Shown: piece by piece, positions 37,653-46,328 of the stretch
Layout of the letters: every line of letters starts with the position of its first letter
How positions within the stretch are numbered: the first letter of the stretch is position 1
Assembly (NCBI RefSeq): GCF_016756315.1
Contig: NZ_AP024235.1
Coordinates: forward strand, 1,178,001 to 1,242,000
Direction of reading: 5' to 3'
Source: Alteromonas sp. KC3
GTDB lineage: Bacteria > Pseudomonadota > Gammaproteobacteria > Enterobacterales > Alteromonadaceae
DNA: 64,000 nt
Notes under the pieces: generated by a model
Told to the model about the DNA's origin: nothing
What the model saw: the letters and a program-made list of their open reading frames with translations, nothing else
Database searches by the model: none
Position numbers and translations under genes: made by a program

Positions 37653-38663
37653 ATGAAATTGGCTACTTATAAGAATGAAACTCGCGATGGCTGCTTAATG
37701 GTGGTGTCGCGCGATCTTTCTCGAGCGTGTAGCGCACAAGATATTGCAAAAACAATGCAAGAGGCATTGGATAACTGGCAAGACATCGCTCCTCAATTAC
37801 AAATGCGTTATCAGCAGCTTAACGACAATAGTTGCGAAAGTGTGGCATTTGACCCCACGCGCTGCGAATCTCCGCTTCCGCGTGCCTACCAGTGGGCTGA
37901 TGGCAGTGCCTACGTTAACCACGTAGAGTTAGTGCGCAAAGCTCGTGGCGCTGAAATGCCAGAAACATTTTGGACAGACCCTCTAATGTATCAAGGTGGT
38001 TCTGATGATTTCATCGGACCTAACGATGATATTATTCTGCCAAGTGACGATTGGGGAATAGATTTTGAAGGCGAAGTTGCTGTGGTCACTGACGATGTGC
38101 CAATGGCGTGTTCGCCAGAGCAGGCTGCAGAGCGTATTCGCTTAGTGATGTTGGTAAATGATGTATCGCTTCGCGGCCTCATCCCTGGTGAGTTGGCGAA
38201 AGGGTTTGGTTTCTTCCAATCGAAACCTGCGTCGAGCTTCTCACCCGTTGCAGTGACGCCAGATGAGTTAGGTGATGCGTGGAGTGACAGCAAAGTACAC
38301 CTTCCACTTCGTTCTACCTACAACGGTGAATTATTTGGTAAGCCCGAAGCCGGTCAAGATATGACATTCAACTTTGGTCAATTGGTCGCTCACGCCGCGA
38401 AGAGTCGCAACTTAGGTGCCGGCGCTATTATTGGTTCAGGTACTGTGTCGAACAAACAAGGCACCGAACATGGCTCTGCGATTTCTGAGGGTGGGCTAGG
38501 GTACTCGTGTATTGCTGAAGTGCGTATGATCGAGACGATTCGAGATGGTAAGCCATCTACACCATTTATGCAGTTTGGCGATCGTATTCGTATTGAAATG
38601 CTCGATAACGACGGTAACAGTGTGTTTGGTGCCATTGAACAGCAAGTAAAGCCACTTAGCTAA
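37653..38663 (+). CDS. Fumarylacetoacetate hydrolase family protein
   Basis: The 336-residue protein has the FAH fold: DWGIDFEGEVAVVTDDVP (metal ligands Glu/Asp), NDVSLRGLIPGELAKGFGFFQSKPASSFSP, and the C-terminal GSGTVSNKQG. It probably hydrolyses fumarylacetoacetate, the last step of tyrosine breakdown, given maiA 97 nt downstream. It is of the shorter bacterial type, so a related hydrolase activity is possible. GAGG is upstream of ATG. hpd and hmgA, which make the substrate, are not in the window. Confidence 0.88.
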   Translation: MKLATYKNETRDGCLMVVSRDLSRACSAQDIAKTMQEALDNWQDIAPQLQMRYQQLNDNSCESVAFDPTRCESPLPRAYQWADGSAYVNHVELVRKARGAEMPETFWTDPLMYQGGSDDFIGPNDDIILPSDDWGIDFEGEVAVVTDDVPMACSPEQAAERIRLVMLVNDVSLRGLIPGELAKGFGFFQSKPASSFSPVAVTPDELGDAWSDSKVHLPLRSTYNGELFGKPEAGQDMTFNFGQLVAHAAKSRNLGAGAIIGSGTVSNKQGTEHGSAISEGGLGYSCIAEVRMIETIRDGKPSTPFMQFGDRIRIEMLDNDGNSVFGAIEQQVKPLS

Positions 38664-38760
38664 TCGCACAGCGTGGTGCAAGGCAAAAATGTGAAATTGC
38701 AGCTACGTAATTAAGGCTGCAATTCCACAACCATTTTAACTAGAAAATCTAGGTGGTTTT

Positions 38761-39414
38761 ATGAGCATCAAATTGTATGGTTACTGGCGTTCAACAGCAT
38801 CTTATCGAGTGCGTATTGCGCTTAATCTAAAAGGTGTGGAATACGAATACGTGCCGGTTCACTTAGTGAATAATGGTGGTGAGCAGCACGGGGAAAACTA
38901 TACACGCCTAAATCCTTCACATTTGGTTCCTACCTTGGTCGATGAGGATGAAGACATCATCCTTAACCAGTCAATGTCTATTATCGAGTATTTGGATGAA
39001 CGATATGACGGGGAGCATCGCCTTATTCCAGAGCACCGCACTGAACGAGCTCGCGTTAGAGCATTGGCGCAGGATATTGCCTGTGATATTCAGCCCTTGG
39101 GTAACCTTAGAGTGCTTAATGCGTTAAAGGGAAATTTCGATGCACAACAAGACGATGTGGCACGCTGGGCCTCGCATTGGATTAAGGTTGGGTTTGATGG
39201 CATAGAAAAGCGTTTGCAGACGCAAGCAGGGAAATATTGCTTTGATTTCGATATCACCATGGCTGACGTATGCCTTGTGCCTCAAGTGTACAACGCTTTA
39301 CGCTTTAATGTTGATATGTCTCAGTATCCGTTGATTAGCAAAATAGCCGATAATTGCAATGCATTAGATGCATTCATCAAGGCAAAGCCTGAGAATCAAG
39401 TCGACGCAAATTAA
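38761..39414 (+). CDS. maiA: Maleylacetoacetate isomerase (zeta-class glutathione transferase)
   Basis: The 217-residue protein has the zeta GST motif YGYWRSTASYRVRIALNLKGVEYEYVPVHL with the catalytic Ser pair, LNPSHLVPTL and NQSMSIIEYLDE for glutathione, and the C-terminal helical domain with DITMADVCLVPQVYNA. It isomerises maleylacetoacetate to fumarylacetoacetate using glutathione, feeding the FAH-family gene just upstream. Confidence 0.95.
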   Translation: MSIKLYGYWRSTASYRVRIALNLKGVEYEYVPVHLVNNGGEQHGENYTRLNPSHLVPTLVDEDEDIILNQSMSIIEYLDERYDGEHRLIPEHRTERARVRALAQDIACDIQPLGNLRVLNALKGNFDAQQDDVARWASHWIKVGFDGIEKRLQTQAGKYCFDFDITMADVCLVPQVYNALRFNVDMSQYPLISKIADNCNALDAFIKAKPENQVDAN

Positions 39415-39436
39415 GGTTTCGCATTTTCTATCCAGA

Positions 39437-39502
39437 ATAAAAAAGGCCGCATTTGGAGTGACTCTAAAACGTTAGAGTCAAACCACAATGCGGCCTTTTT
39501 GT
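39437..39502. terminator. Bidirectional terminator with nested hairpin between maiA and the Lrp gene
   Basis: AAAAAGGCCGCATT and AATGCGGCCTTTTT form the outer stem. Inside, GACTCTAA and TTAGAGTC form a second perfect stem. T-runs lie on both strands. Confidence 0.9.
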
Positions 39503-39511
39503 GCTAATCAA

Positions 39512-39979
39512 CTACTGTCTTTTAATAGGTAGCTCGGTGGTATTTTTAACTTGCTTCAACGCAAACGTAGAGCTTAGGTGATCAACAAGAGGTAGATGTG
39601 TAAGTTTGGTTTTAAGTAGAAACTCGTACTCTTCAATGCTTTCCACAATAACCTTCAATAGATAATCTTTCTCACCACTTGTAGTATGACATTCTACAAT
39701 TTCATCAATATTTTGAACGGCATTTTCAAAATCCGTCAATGAATCGCCATCGTGGTTTTTTAGCGTAACGTAAATAAAAACAGACACACCTAGATTGAGT
39801 TTTTTGCTGTTTAGCAAGGTTACTTTGCCTAAAATGATGCCATCTGCTTCCATACGCTTTACCCTGCGCCAGCAAGGTGTATGAGAAAGTCCCACGCGCT
39901 GGCTTAGGTCGGCCATAGACACTGTGGCGTCTTGCTGCAATACCCGCAATATCTCACGATCAAATTTATCCAATTTCAT
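39512..39979 (-). CDS. Lrp/AsnC family transcriptional regulator
   Basis: 155 residues from ATG at 39979 (GGAAA nine bases upstream). N-terminal HTH LDKFDREILRVLQQDATVSMADLSQRVGLSHTPCWRRVKRMEADG, C-terminal RAM/ACT domain with CHTTSGEKDYLLKV that binds amino acids. It is divergent from leucine dehydrogenase, so it likely controls that gene in response to a branched-chain or aromatic amino acid. It is probably not the global Lrp. Confidence 0.93.
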   Translation of the reverse strand: MKLDKFDREILRVLQQDATVSMADLSQRVGLSHTPCWRRVKRMEADGIILGKVTLLNSKKLNLGVSVFIYVTLKNHDGDSLTDFENAVQNIDEIVECHTTSGEKDYLLKVIVESIEEYEFLLKTKLTHLPLVDHLSSTFALKQVKNTTELPIKRQ

Positions 39980-40030
39980 GAACACTGTTTCCGTCGTTTT
40001 TATGATGTTTATTATATATAAAAAAAAATC

Positions 40031-40101
40031 CTAGGATAGTTGTCCTAGAAAAATAGTATTCAATTCCATTCTGTTTCAGTTTGTAAATTTCATTAACAAA
40101 C
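40031..40101. promoter_or_regulatory. Candidate Lrp-type operators in the divergent promoter
   Basis: CTAGGA-N6-TCCTAG at 40031-40048 and GTTTGT-N11-ACAAAC at 40079-40101 are perfect inverted repeats about 50 nt apart in the AT-rich region between the Lrp-family gene and leucine dehydrogenase. The first fits a local Lrp-type site; the second may belong to the same or another regulator. Confidence 0.5.
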
Positions 40102-40229
40102 TTTGCAAGGCCTGTCCTCAAAATAATCAGCTAACATTGCTGAAATGATAGGGATCCTGCTACGACAACTACTGTTGTAATAAAGCGGTCTCGTTGAGTT
40201 AATTTCACCACAGTTATAATAGGGAATGT

Positions 40230-41288
40230 ATGTCAGTTTTTGATCACCCAGAGTTCGATAAACACGAACATGTAGCGTTTTACCACGACGAAGAAGCGGG
40301 CTTGAGTGCCATTATTGCTGTACACAATACTAACCTAGGCCCAGCGCTCGGCGGTTGCCGTATGTGGCCATATGTAAATAGTGGTGAAGCACTCACTGAT
40401 GTGTTGCGTCTTTCGCGTGGTATGACATACAAAGCGGCCATGGCCAATCTTGAGTTGGGCGGTGGCAAGTCTGTTATTATTGGCGATCCAAGAAAGGCCA
40501 AAACGCCAGAAATGATGAAGGCGATGGGCAAGTTTGTGGAATCACTAGGTGGCAAATATTTCACCGCTGAAGATTCAGGCATTGCAGTAACCGACTTGCA
40601 GACCATGGCAACCGAATCAGACTACATCGCTGGTGTGCATGCAAAATATCACTACGCGGGTGAAGTGCCAGATGGAAATCCAGCACCTTCGACAGCCTAC
40701 GGTGTTTTTATGGGGTTAAAAGCATCGGTTGAATATGGCCTTAAACGCAGTTTAGATGGCGTTTCTGTTGCTATCCAAGGAATGGGGCACGTGGGCTATC
40801 GACTCGCAAAGCACCTTCACGAGCATGGTGCTACCTTGTACGTTGCTGATATTTATCCTGAAGGTGTTGAAAAAGCCGTTGCTGAATTGGGTGCTACGGC
40901 AGTTGCACCTGAAGAAATCCTAAGCCTAGATGTCGATGTGTTAGCCCCTTGTGCGTTAGGCGCAGCTATTAATGACCAAACGCTTCCAGAAATCAAAGCC
41001 AAGGTTATCGCTGGTGCTGCGAATAACCAATTGGCGCGAGAAGATATTGGCGAGTTACTAACCCAGCGCGGTATTTTGTATGCACCAGATTACGTAATTA
41101 ATGCCGGTGGCGTGATTGATATCTTCCATCAAAGAATGCCATCAAGCTCAAATGAAGCAATGCGCGCACATATTGAGCAAATCGGTGACACGCTAAAAGA
41201 AATTTATGTACGTGCTGAGCAAGAGGGAGCCGCGACAAACCGTGTTGCTAACCTCATTGCTGAAGAGAGATTTAATTTAAAGGGTTGA
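40230..41288 (+). CDS. Glu/Leu/Phe/Val dehydrogenase family enzyme, probably leucine dehydrogenase
   Basis: The 352-residue NAD-dependent amino acid dehydrogenase has the catalytic-Lys region MTYKAAMANLELGGGKSVIIGDP, the substrate segment TAEDSGIAVTDLQTMA and the NAD motif IQGMGHVGYRLAKHL. It deaminates branched-chain (or phenylalanine-like) amino acids to 2-oxo acids. The family cannot be split between leucine, valine and phenylalanine with certainty by eye. The divergent Lrp gene and neighbouring aromatic catabolism genes fit an amino-acid-use region. Confidence 0.9.
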   Translation: MSVFDHPEFDKHEHVAFYHDEEAGLSAIIAVHNTNLGPALGGCRMWPYVNSGEALTDVLRLSRGMTYKAAMANLELGGGKSVIIGDPRKAKTPEMMKAMGKFVESLGGKYFTAEDSGIAVTDLQTMATESDYIAGVHAKYHYAGEVPDGNPAPSTAYGVFMGLKASVEYGLKRSLDGVSVAIQGMGHVGYRLAKHLHEHGATLYVADIYPEGVEKAVAELGATAVAPEEILSLDVDVLAPCALGAAINDQTLPEIKAKVIAGAANNQLAREDIGELLTQRGILYAPDYVINAGGVIDIFHQRMPSSSNEAMRAHIEQIGDTLKEIYVRAEQEGAATNRVANLIAEERFNLKG

Positions 41289-41379
41289 AAACTCTTAATC
41301 AAATAGTCATAATGCGCCCCGCACTGACGCAGGGCGTTATCATTTAGATAATCGACACTGCATTAGTCGCTTTTTCTAT

Positions 41380-41491
41380 GGTGGGCTTTTGGTCCTCCCG
41401 CAATGATACTCTGTGAACCCGGTCAGGCCTGGAAGGGAGCAGCCGCAGCAGACGACTCATGTGCCGGGATGTGGCTGGAGGCCCGCCACCC
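41380..41491 (+). ncRNA. ffs: Small signal recognition particle RNA (4.5S RNA)
   Basis: The conserved core GGTCAGGCCTGGAAGGGAGC is present, with symmetric loop strands ACTCTGTGAACC and GTGCCGGGATGTGGCTGG and closing ends GGTGGGC/GCCCGCCACC, all following E. coli ffs. It pairs with Ffh to target membrane proteins. A stretch of T-rich DNA follows inside the convergent comFB gene and may end transcription. Confidence 0.95.
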
Positions 41492-41508
41492 AAACCTCCA
41501 TCAATTCC

Positions 41509-41793
41509 CTATGCGGATTTTTCTTTCTTTGTTTTTTCTGATTCATCTAAGTATTTAAGTGCTTTACTAATGGCATGCTCTACGTTCATTTCCATTTGCT
41601 TGCGTTCACTTTGTGGCAGATAAAATGCCATATCAACTTCATAGCGAATGTAGCGGGGCGGCACTTGATTTAATGCTAAACAACACAAGTCAGCTAAATA
41701 ATCAGCTGTCTTAGTTTTATCTAGTCCCATTTTGCTAATTCTTTCCAAAACAAGATGTTCGTAATAATTATGAATATCATCATCGAGTTTCAT
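41509..41793 (-). CDS. ComFB family protein
   Basis: The 94-residue protein matches the late-competence ComFB family: NYYEHLVLERI, then DYLADLCCLALNQVPPRYIRYEVDMAFYLP. The C-terminus is Lys-rich. In Bacillus, comFB lies in the comF operon but has no essential role; cyanobacterial homologues have been reported to bind cyclic di-nucleotides. The function here is unknown. It is a single gene, convergent with ffs and divergent from kynA. Confidence 0.85.
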   Translation of the reverse strand: MKLDDDIHNYYEHLVLERISKMGLDKTKTADYLADLCCLALNQVPPRYIRYEVDMAFYLPQSERKQMEMNVEHAISKALKYLDESEKTKKEKSA

Positions 41794-41958
41794 GCAACCT
41801 ACCTTTTCCTTCTAGCGCGTTGGGCAGTAAATAGCGCATTGCTTACAGTCATTTGTGCCCAATGGACATATTTTTATACAACACAGTATAAACTACTGAA
41901 CAATGTGAAGCCTGTCACTATAAAGGTATAGCTTGTATTCTGTGGTTGTCGAGTAAGG

Positions 41959-41975
41959 GGTGTTAGAATTACACC
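41959..41975. promoter_or_regulatory. Inverted repeat upstream of kynA
   Basis: GGTGT-TAGAATT-ACACC is a 5-bp-arm inverted repeat 58 nt before the kynA start, a possible operator. Confidence 0.3.
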
Positions 41976-42033
41976 GTCAAAATAAAAACCAGCAGTCAAA
42001 ACGACATTCAGACATGCAAAACGCGAGAACGAC

Positions 42034-43113
42034 ATGAAAAAGAATATTGAGCCATGCTATTACGGCGACTACCTGCAACTGGACAAAATCTTAGGGGCCC
42101 AAGCGCTACAGAGTGAAAAGTATGGTGAGGCAGCACATGAAGAAACCTTGTTTATTATTGTGCATCAAGTATACGAGCTGTGGTTTAAACAAGTGCTTCA
42201 CGAGCTTAATGCGGTTATTGATACCTTCAATCAAGACACAGTAAAAGACCAGCAACTTCCTCAGGTGGTATTGCGCTTACAGCGGGTTATTTCAATTCAG
42301 CGTTTAATGAACGACCAAATCGCCATTATGGAGACGATGACACCACAACAGTTCCTGTCATTTAGAGACTACCTAGTACCTGCTTCGGGTTTTCAAAGCA
42401 TTCAGTTTAAGCGATTAGAAATATCACTGGGGCTAAAGCGTGAATTTAGAATCGATTTTGATCAGCAAAGTTTTTATAACCGTTTGAACGACAAAGATCG
42501 TGCTTTGCTTGAAGGCTTAGAAAAGAAACCGAGTTTATTTGAGCTTGTTGATAAATGGCTTTCGCGTATGCCGCTGCTTAAAATGGACGACTTCGATTTT
42601 TGGGAGTACTACAAAAACGCAGCCGACCAAATGCTGCAGGACGACTATGACACTATCGCGAGTAACGAGATGTTGTCTGACATTGAGATGCGTCAAGAGC
42701 TCAAAGACTGGCAAGCGACCAAGGATAACTTTGATGCATTGTTTGATCACGACCAATTTGAAGCGTTAAGAGATGAAGGTAAGTTCAGGCTGAGCCATAA
42801 CGCGCTGTTATCGGCGCTCTTTATTAAACAATACTCGGAAGAGCCTGTTTTCAACCTGCCGTTTCAACTCATAACTGCCCTTACTGAAATAGACGAGCAG
42901 CTAACGATTTGGCGATACCGACATGCCATGATGGTACAGCGCATGTTAGGTACAAAGATAGGCACTGGCGGCTCTTCGGGTCATCACTATTTGAAAAAAA
43001 CAACAGAATCAAACCGTATTTATCTCGATTTCTTTAATATGGCCACGTTTCTTCTTCCCAAAAATGCACTTCCTGAGCTCCCGGAGTCAGTAAAAAGAAA
43101 GTTAGGTTTCTAA
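42034..43113 (+). CDS. kynA: Tryptophan 2,3-dioxygenase
   Basis: The 359-residue haem protein has the family's YYGDYLQLDKILGAQ, HEETLFIIVHQVYELWFKQVLHEL (distal His) and RYRHAMMVQRMLGTKIGTGGSSGHHYLKKT (proximal haem His and substrate GTGGS). It opens the indole ring of tryptophan to N-formylkynurenine. It is about 80 residues longer than short bacterial forms, the extra part at 170-260, resembling eukaryote-like TDO. No kynB or kynU is nearby. Confidence 0.95.
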   Translation: MKKNIEPCYYGDYLQLDKILGAQALQSEKYGEAAHEETLFIIVHQVYELWFKQVLHELNAVIDTFNQDTVKDQQLPQVVLRLQRVISIQRLMNDQIAIMETMTPQQFLSFRDYLVPASGFQSIQFKRLEISLGLKREFRIDFDQQSFYNRLNDKDRALLEGLEKKPSLFELVDKWLSRMPLLKMDDFDFWEYYKNAADQMLQDDYDTIASNEMLSDIEMRQELKDWQATKDNFDALFDHDQFEALRDEGKFRLSHNALLSALFIKQYSEEPVFNLPFQLITALTEIDEQLTIWRYRHAMMVQRMLGTKIGTGGSSGHHYLKKTTESNRIYLDFFNMATFLLPKNALPELPESVKRKLGF

Positions 43114-43251
43114 CGAAAGCGCAGAGTTTCTGGGGATAGGGAACACTAGAGCGTGTTGTAATTTTGTGTTGGGTGGACAAAAAATGCGCATGTGCTAACT
43201 TAAAGATGAATGCACTAGCCATAGTGGCTGGTGCAAGACAAGGAGTCATAT

Positions 43252-44391
43252 ATGCAACGTTTAGTTCACAAGCCCCGTTACTCTGCTTTTTTTGCAACAA
43301 TTCTCACTGTTTTTACCGCTACTACGGTTAATGCCACGCCGTCGTCAAGCACCCACTTCGCTCAATATACCTCTAGCAGTAATGTTGAAATACAATATCC
43401 TGATGTCGATGCGGTCCTCGACATTTCTGTCATAGAAATGGGCGCATCTAATAGGGAACTTGCTGAGCGCCCGCTGGGCAGCACAGGAACCCGTCTTAAA
43501 AAACGAATAAACAGGTTAACAGCATTAGAAAGTAACCGTGTTTATTTTGAAAACTTTAACAAACAGAATTATCGAAAACATCTCGATGATGTAACCGCAA
43601 GCTTGGCTGAATTGGCTGATAAAGCGCCTCTTAAATTGTTCAACAAAAATGAGCAACTGGCGTATTGGCTCAATTTGTACAATATGACGCTATTAAGAGA
43701 GATGGCGTACAACCAGTCTGATGAAAACATCAAATACGAATTTGCCAATGAAAGGAACTCTGACTTTTTCAATCGAGATGTGCTTACCATTGAGGGGCAA
43801 GCGCTGAGTCTTAACGACATTAAGTACGATATTGTCCTTAATAATTTCAAAGGTAATGAGAATGTTATTTATGGCTTCTTTACCGGCGTTATCGGTGGAC
43901 CTAGCTTGCAGCCTAAGGCATTTACAGGCAAAAACGTGTTAGGCCAACTTAAGTCCATAGGCCGAGAGTTTGTTAATTCAAACAGAGGCACATATTATAA
44001 TGGCAGAGTGTCAGCGCTTTATGCACGCTATGCCGACTTTTTTGATGGCGAAAATAAACCGGCATTAATTCAAGCTCACATTCTCAAGTATATTGAAGAC
44101 GATATGCGTGAAAGCATTGAGCAAGCCGCGCCCTCTGAACTAAGCATGGATATTGTTGACTTTTCAAAAGCGGCAATTATTGACGACAGAGTTTACGCTG
44201 CGGGCTTATCCTATAATAGAGCTGCACTAATGGCGACACATCCAGTGTTAACAACCGGATTCGACAACCTTCGATTCTCGTTAGATGACATTCAGGTATT
44301 GAGGGAAATTAATCGCAAATATAATACTGCTAGAGGTACAGTTACGGTTAATGACCTGTCAGAGAGTGAAGCAACGTCTGCAGAAAAATAA
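43252..44391 (+). CDS. Secreted DUF547 domain protein, paralogue 1
   Basis: 380 residues from MQRLVHKPRYSAFF, with AAGGAG seven bases upstream; signal peptide cleaved after about residue 29 (TTVNA). The DUF547 domain has RINRLTALESNRVYFENF, NEQLAYWLNLYNMTLLRE, LNDIKYDIVLNNFKG and FVNSNRGTYYNGRVSALY. Function is unknown; the fold resembles cysteine-protease/transglutaminase-like domains, but I see no clear catalytic Cys. A paralogue follows 333 nt downstream, then a TonB receptor. Confidence 0.85.
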   Translation: MQRLVHKPRYSAFFATILTVFTATTVNATPSSSTHFAQYTSSSNVEIQYPDVDAVLDISVIEMGASNRELAERPLGSTGTRLKKRINRLTALESNRVYFENFNKQNYRKHLDDVTASLAELADKAPLKLFNKNEQLAYWLNLYNMTLLREMAYNQSDENIKYEFANERNSDFFNRDVLTIEGQALSLNDIKYDIVLNNFKGNENVIYGFFTGVIGGPSLQPKAFTGKNVLGQLKSIGREFVNSNRGTYYNGRVSALYARYADFFDGENKPALIQAHILKYIEDDMRESIEQAAPSELSMDIVDFSKAAIIDDRVYAAGLSYNRAALMATHPVLTTGFDNLRFSLDDIQVLREINRKYNTARGTVTVNDLSESEATSAEK

Positions 44392-44402
44392 CGCGTAGTG
44401 TG

Positions 44403-44436
44403 AAAGGCAGAAATGGCTTTGTTTCTGCCTTTTTTA
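44403..44436 (+). terminator. Terminator after DUF547 paralogue 1
   Basis: AAAGGCAGAAA, loop TGGCTTTG, TTTCTGCCTTTTTT. Confidence 0.9.
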
Positions 44437-44724
44437 TTCTTTTTTATTTCCAACAAAGACTTGCGTGTAATAAAGCGTTAGTCATTCTTTGTCATAAAAA
44501 ACTGACATTGAAAGTTTGATTGAAATTCCAACAACTGGTACAAAAGGTATTGTACTTATACTAAAGTTTTAAACGCTGCTTTGCCTTTTTGTTCTATTAC
44601 CCTTTTCGGCCCTATGACAACCGGTAAGTTGGCAACGGGCGCTAGCGAACAAATCGCATCGCTTCGCAAAAAACAATAATGCGGAAAACGACCGCAGTAG
44701 TTGATGGAAAATAGGGAATTAATT
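44437..44724. other. Intergenic region upstream of the second DUF547 gene
   Basis: There is no gene. GGTAC and GTACT arms near 44537-44558 and a TATACT-like box near 44558 could be promoter elements of the second paralogue; this is weak. Confidence 0.25.
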
Positions 44725-45918
44725 ATGTCGAAACTGACTACGTTGACCTTTGTCGCGGCAATGACAGTGTTGCCAATGACTAAAACACTTGCCGCTGAAT
44801 CGATAAGCGAGACCTTTGCAGCTTCAACGCAAAGTAGCGAACTTGAAATTGGCTATACCGACCTTGACGACTTTTTAGCACTTACTGTGTTAGATGTTGG
44901 TCGCTCGAACAGAGAGAAAGCGCCGCGCCCTTCGGGTAATACAGGTACCCGAATGAAAAAACGCATAAATAGACTGACGGCATTAGAAGGTAACCGTGTT
45001 TATTTCGACAATTTTGATAACGCAAAATATGTAGAAGCCTTATATGCCATTCAAGAGAGCCTTGAGGCATTGCCGCAAGAAGTTTCGCTTAGCCAATTTA
45101 ACAGTAATGAACAACTGGCCTATTGGTTAAACCTCTACAATTTCACTTTGCTTAAAGAGATAGCACAAGACTACCCGAAAGTTGATATTGGTAAAGAGTT
45201 CTCAAAAGAGAAAAAGTCTGACTTCTTTAATGACGACGTTCTCAACATCGAAGGTAAATCACTTAGTTTGAACGATATCAAATACGACATTGTGTTGAAC
45301 AAATACAAAGGTCGCGAAGAAGTGATTTATGGGTTCTTTGGCGGGGTTATTGGCGCACCGAGCATACAAACGCATGCATTTAGAGGTAAAGATATTTGGC
45401 GCCAGTTAGAAAAAGCAGCCGCAGACTTTGTTAATTCTAACAGAGGTACCTACTATGAAGGACGCATATCGGTACTTTATGATAGATATAGCGATTTCTT
45501 TGACGGTAATCAGGAAGCAGTTAAAGACCATTTATTGTCTTATCTTGATGACGAGGTCTACTCTGATATCGCCAATACACCTGCTGAAGATTTAGAAATG
45601 GATATTAAAGACTTTTCTGCGGCCACTATCGGTGATGATAGAGTGTACGCTGCAGGTGTTTCTTTTAATAATGCCGCACTAATCGATTCTGCGAGAGTAG
45701 AGCAAAGAGGTGGTGATATTGCAGGTCCAATCGCAACACAAAACTTTTTGGCTGAAGGCATGATCTCTAAAGCGAAGCTGAATGTGAGATTCACTGCTGA
45801 TGAACTTGAACTGCTACAGGGTATTAATAAGCAATATCAAGTGACAAATGGTCAAGTGACAATAAAAGACCTTAAAGAGAAAGAAGCCACTGGAAAAGAG
45901 TCAAAAGACGAGAATTAA
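44725..45918 (+). CDS. Secreted DUF547 domain protein, paralogue 2
   Basis: 397 residues from MSKLTTLTFVAAMTVLPMTKTLAAES, a signal peptide; AGGGAA lies 10 nt before the ATG, and two upstream in-frame starts would break the signal. The domain is collinear with paralogue 1 (RINRLTALEGNRVYFDNF, NEQLAYWLNLYNFTLLKE, LNDIKYDIVLNKYKG, FVNSNRGTYYEGRISVLYDRYSDFFDG). It has a longer C-terminal part and a Lys/Glu-rich tail. It has its own terminator, so it is probably a separate unit. Confidence 0.85.
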   Translation: MSKLTTLTFVAAMTVLPMTKTLAAESISETFAASTQSSELEIGYTDLDDFLALTVLDVGRSNREKAPRPSGNTGTRMKKRINRLTALEGNRVYFDNFDNAKYVEALYAIQESLEALPQEVSLSQFNSNEQLAYWLNLYNFTLLKEIAQDYPKVDIGKEFSKEKKSDFFNDDVLNIEGKSLSLNDIKYDIVLNKYKGREEVIYGFFGGVIGAPSIQTHAFRGKDIWRQLEKAAADFVNSNRGTYYEGRISVLYDRYSDFFDGNQEAVKDHLLSYLDDEVYSDIANTPAEDLEMDIKDFSAATIGDDRVYAAGVSFNNAALIDSARVEQRGGDIAGPIATQNFLAEGMISKAKLNVRFTADELELLQGINKQYQVTNGQVTIKDLKEKEATGKESKDEN

Positions 45919-45957
45919 GAGAAGTAAAGCTAAGTTAGTAGTCTTTCCATTTTCACT

Positions 45958-45986
45958 AAAAGGGGCGTGTATCGCCCCTTTTTTTG
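45958..45986 (+). terminator. Terminator after DUF547 paralogue 2
   Basis: AAAAGGGGCG, loop TGTAT, CGCCCCTTTTTTT. Confidence 0.9.
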
Positions 45987-46203
45987 TCTGCTTTTTGAGC
46001 AGCCTTTTCTTTTTTCACTCGATTCAGTATTAGCCCACTAAATTCTCTAGAATCACTCATTACGCCCACTGCGTTGTATGATTTTTGTGCGCTTTATCGC
46101 TAAATTTCCATGTTTTTATCTGTTTTGTAACTTTCTTGTTACATATTGCGGAAATTAAATGAAAAAAAATTGAACTTTTACAGAACTGTGTGACTGATCG
46201 CAG

Positions 46204-46233
46204 TTGACCCCCCCTCAGTGATATGGTTATTAT
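46204..46233 (+). promoter_or_regulatory. Possible sigma-70 promoter of the large TonB receptor
   Basis: TTGACC (46204-46209) and TATTAT (46228-46233) are 18 nt apart, about 95 nt before the start, which would give a long leader. The rest of 45987-46328 shows no gene. Confidence 0.35.
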
Positions 46234-46328
46234 CGTTAATGAGGATTAGTCCTTACTTATAACAAGTCGTAATAAAACGAACGATTAAAAACACACTAAG
46301 AGTTATTAGTGGTCCAGGGAGACAATAC

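Noticed and set aside
40080..40101. TyrR box upstream of leucine dehydrogenase
   Set aside because: TGTAAA is present but the second half reads TAACAA; the perfect GTTTGT/ACAAAC repeat describes the site better.
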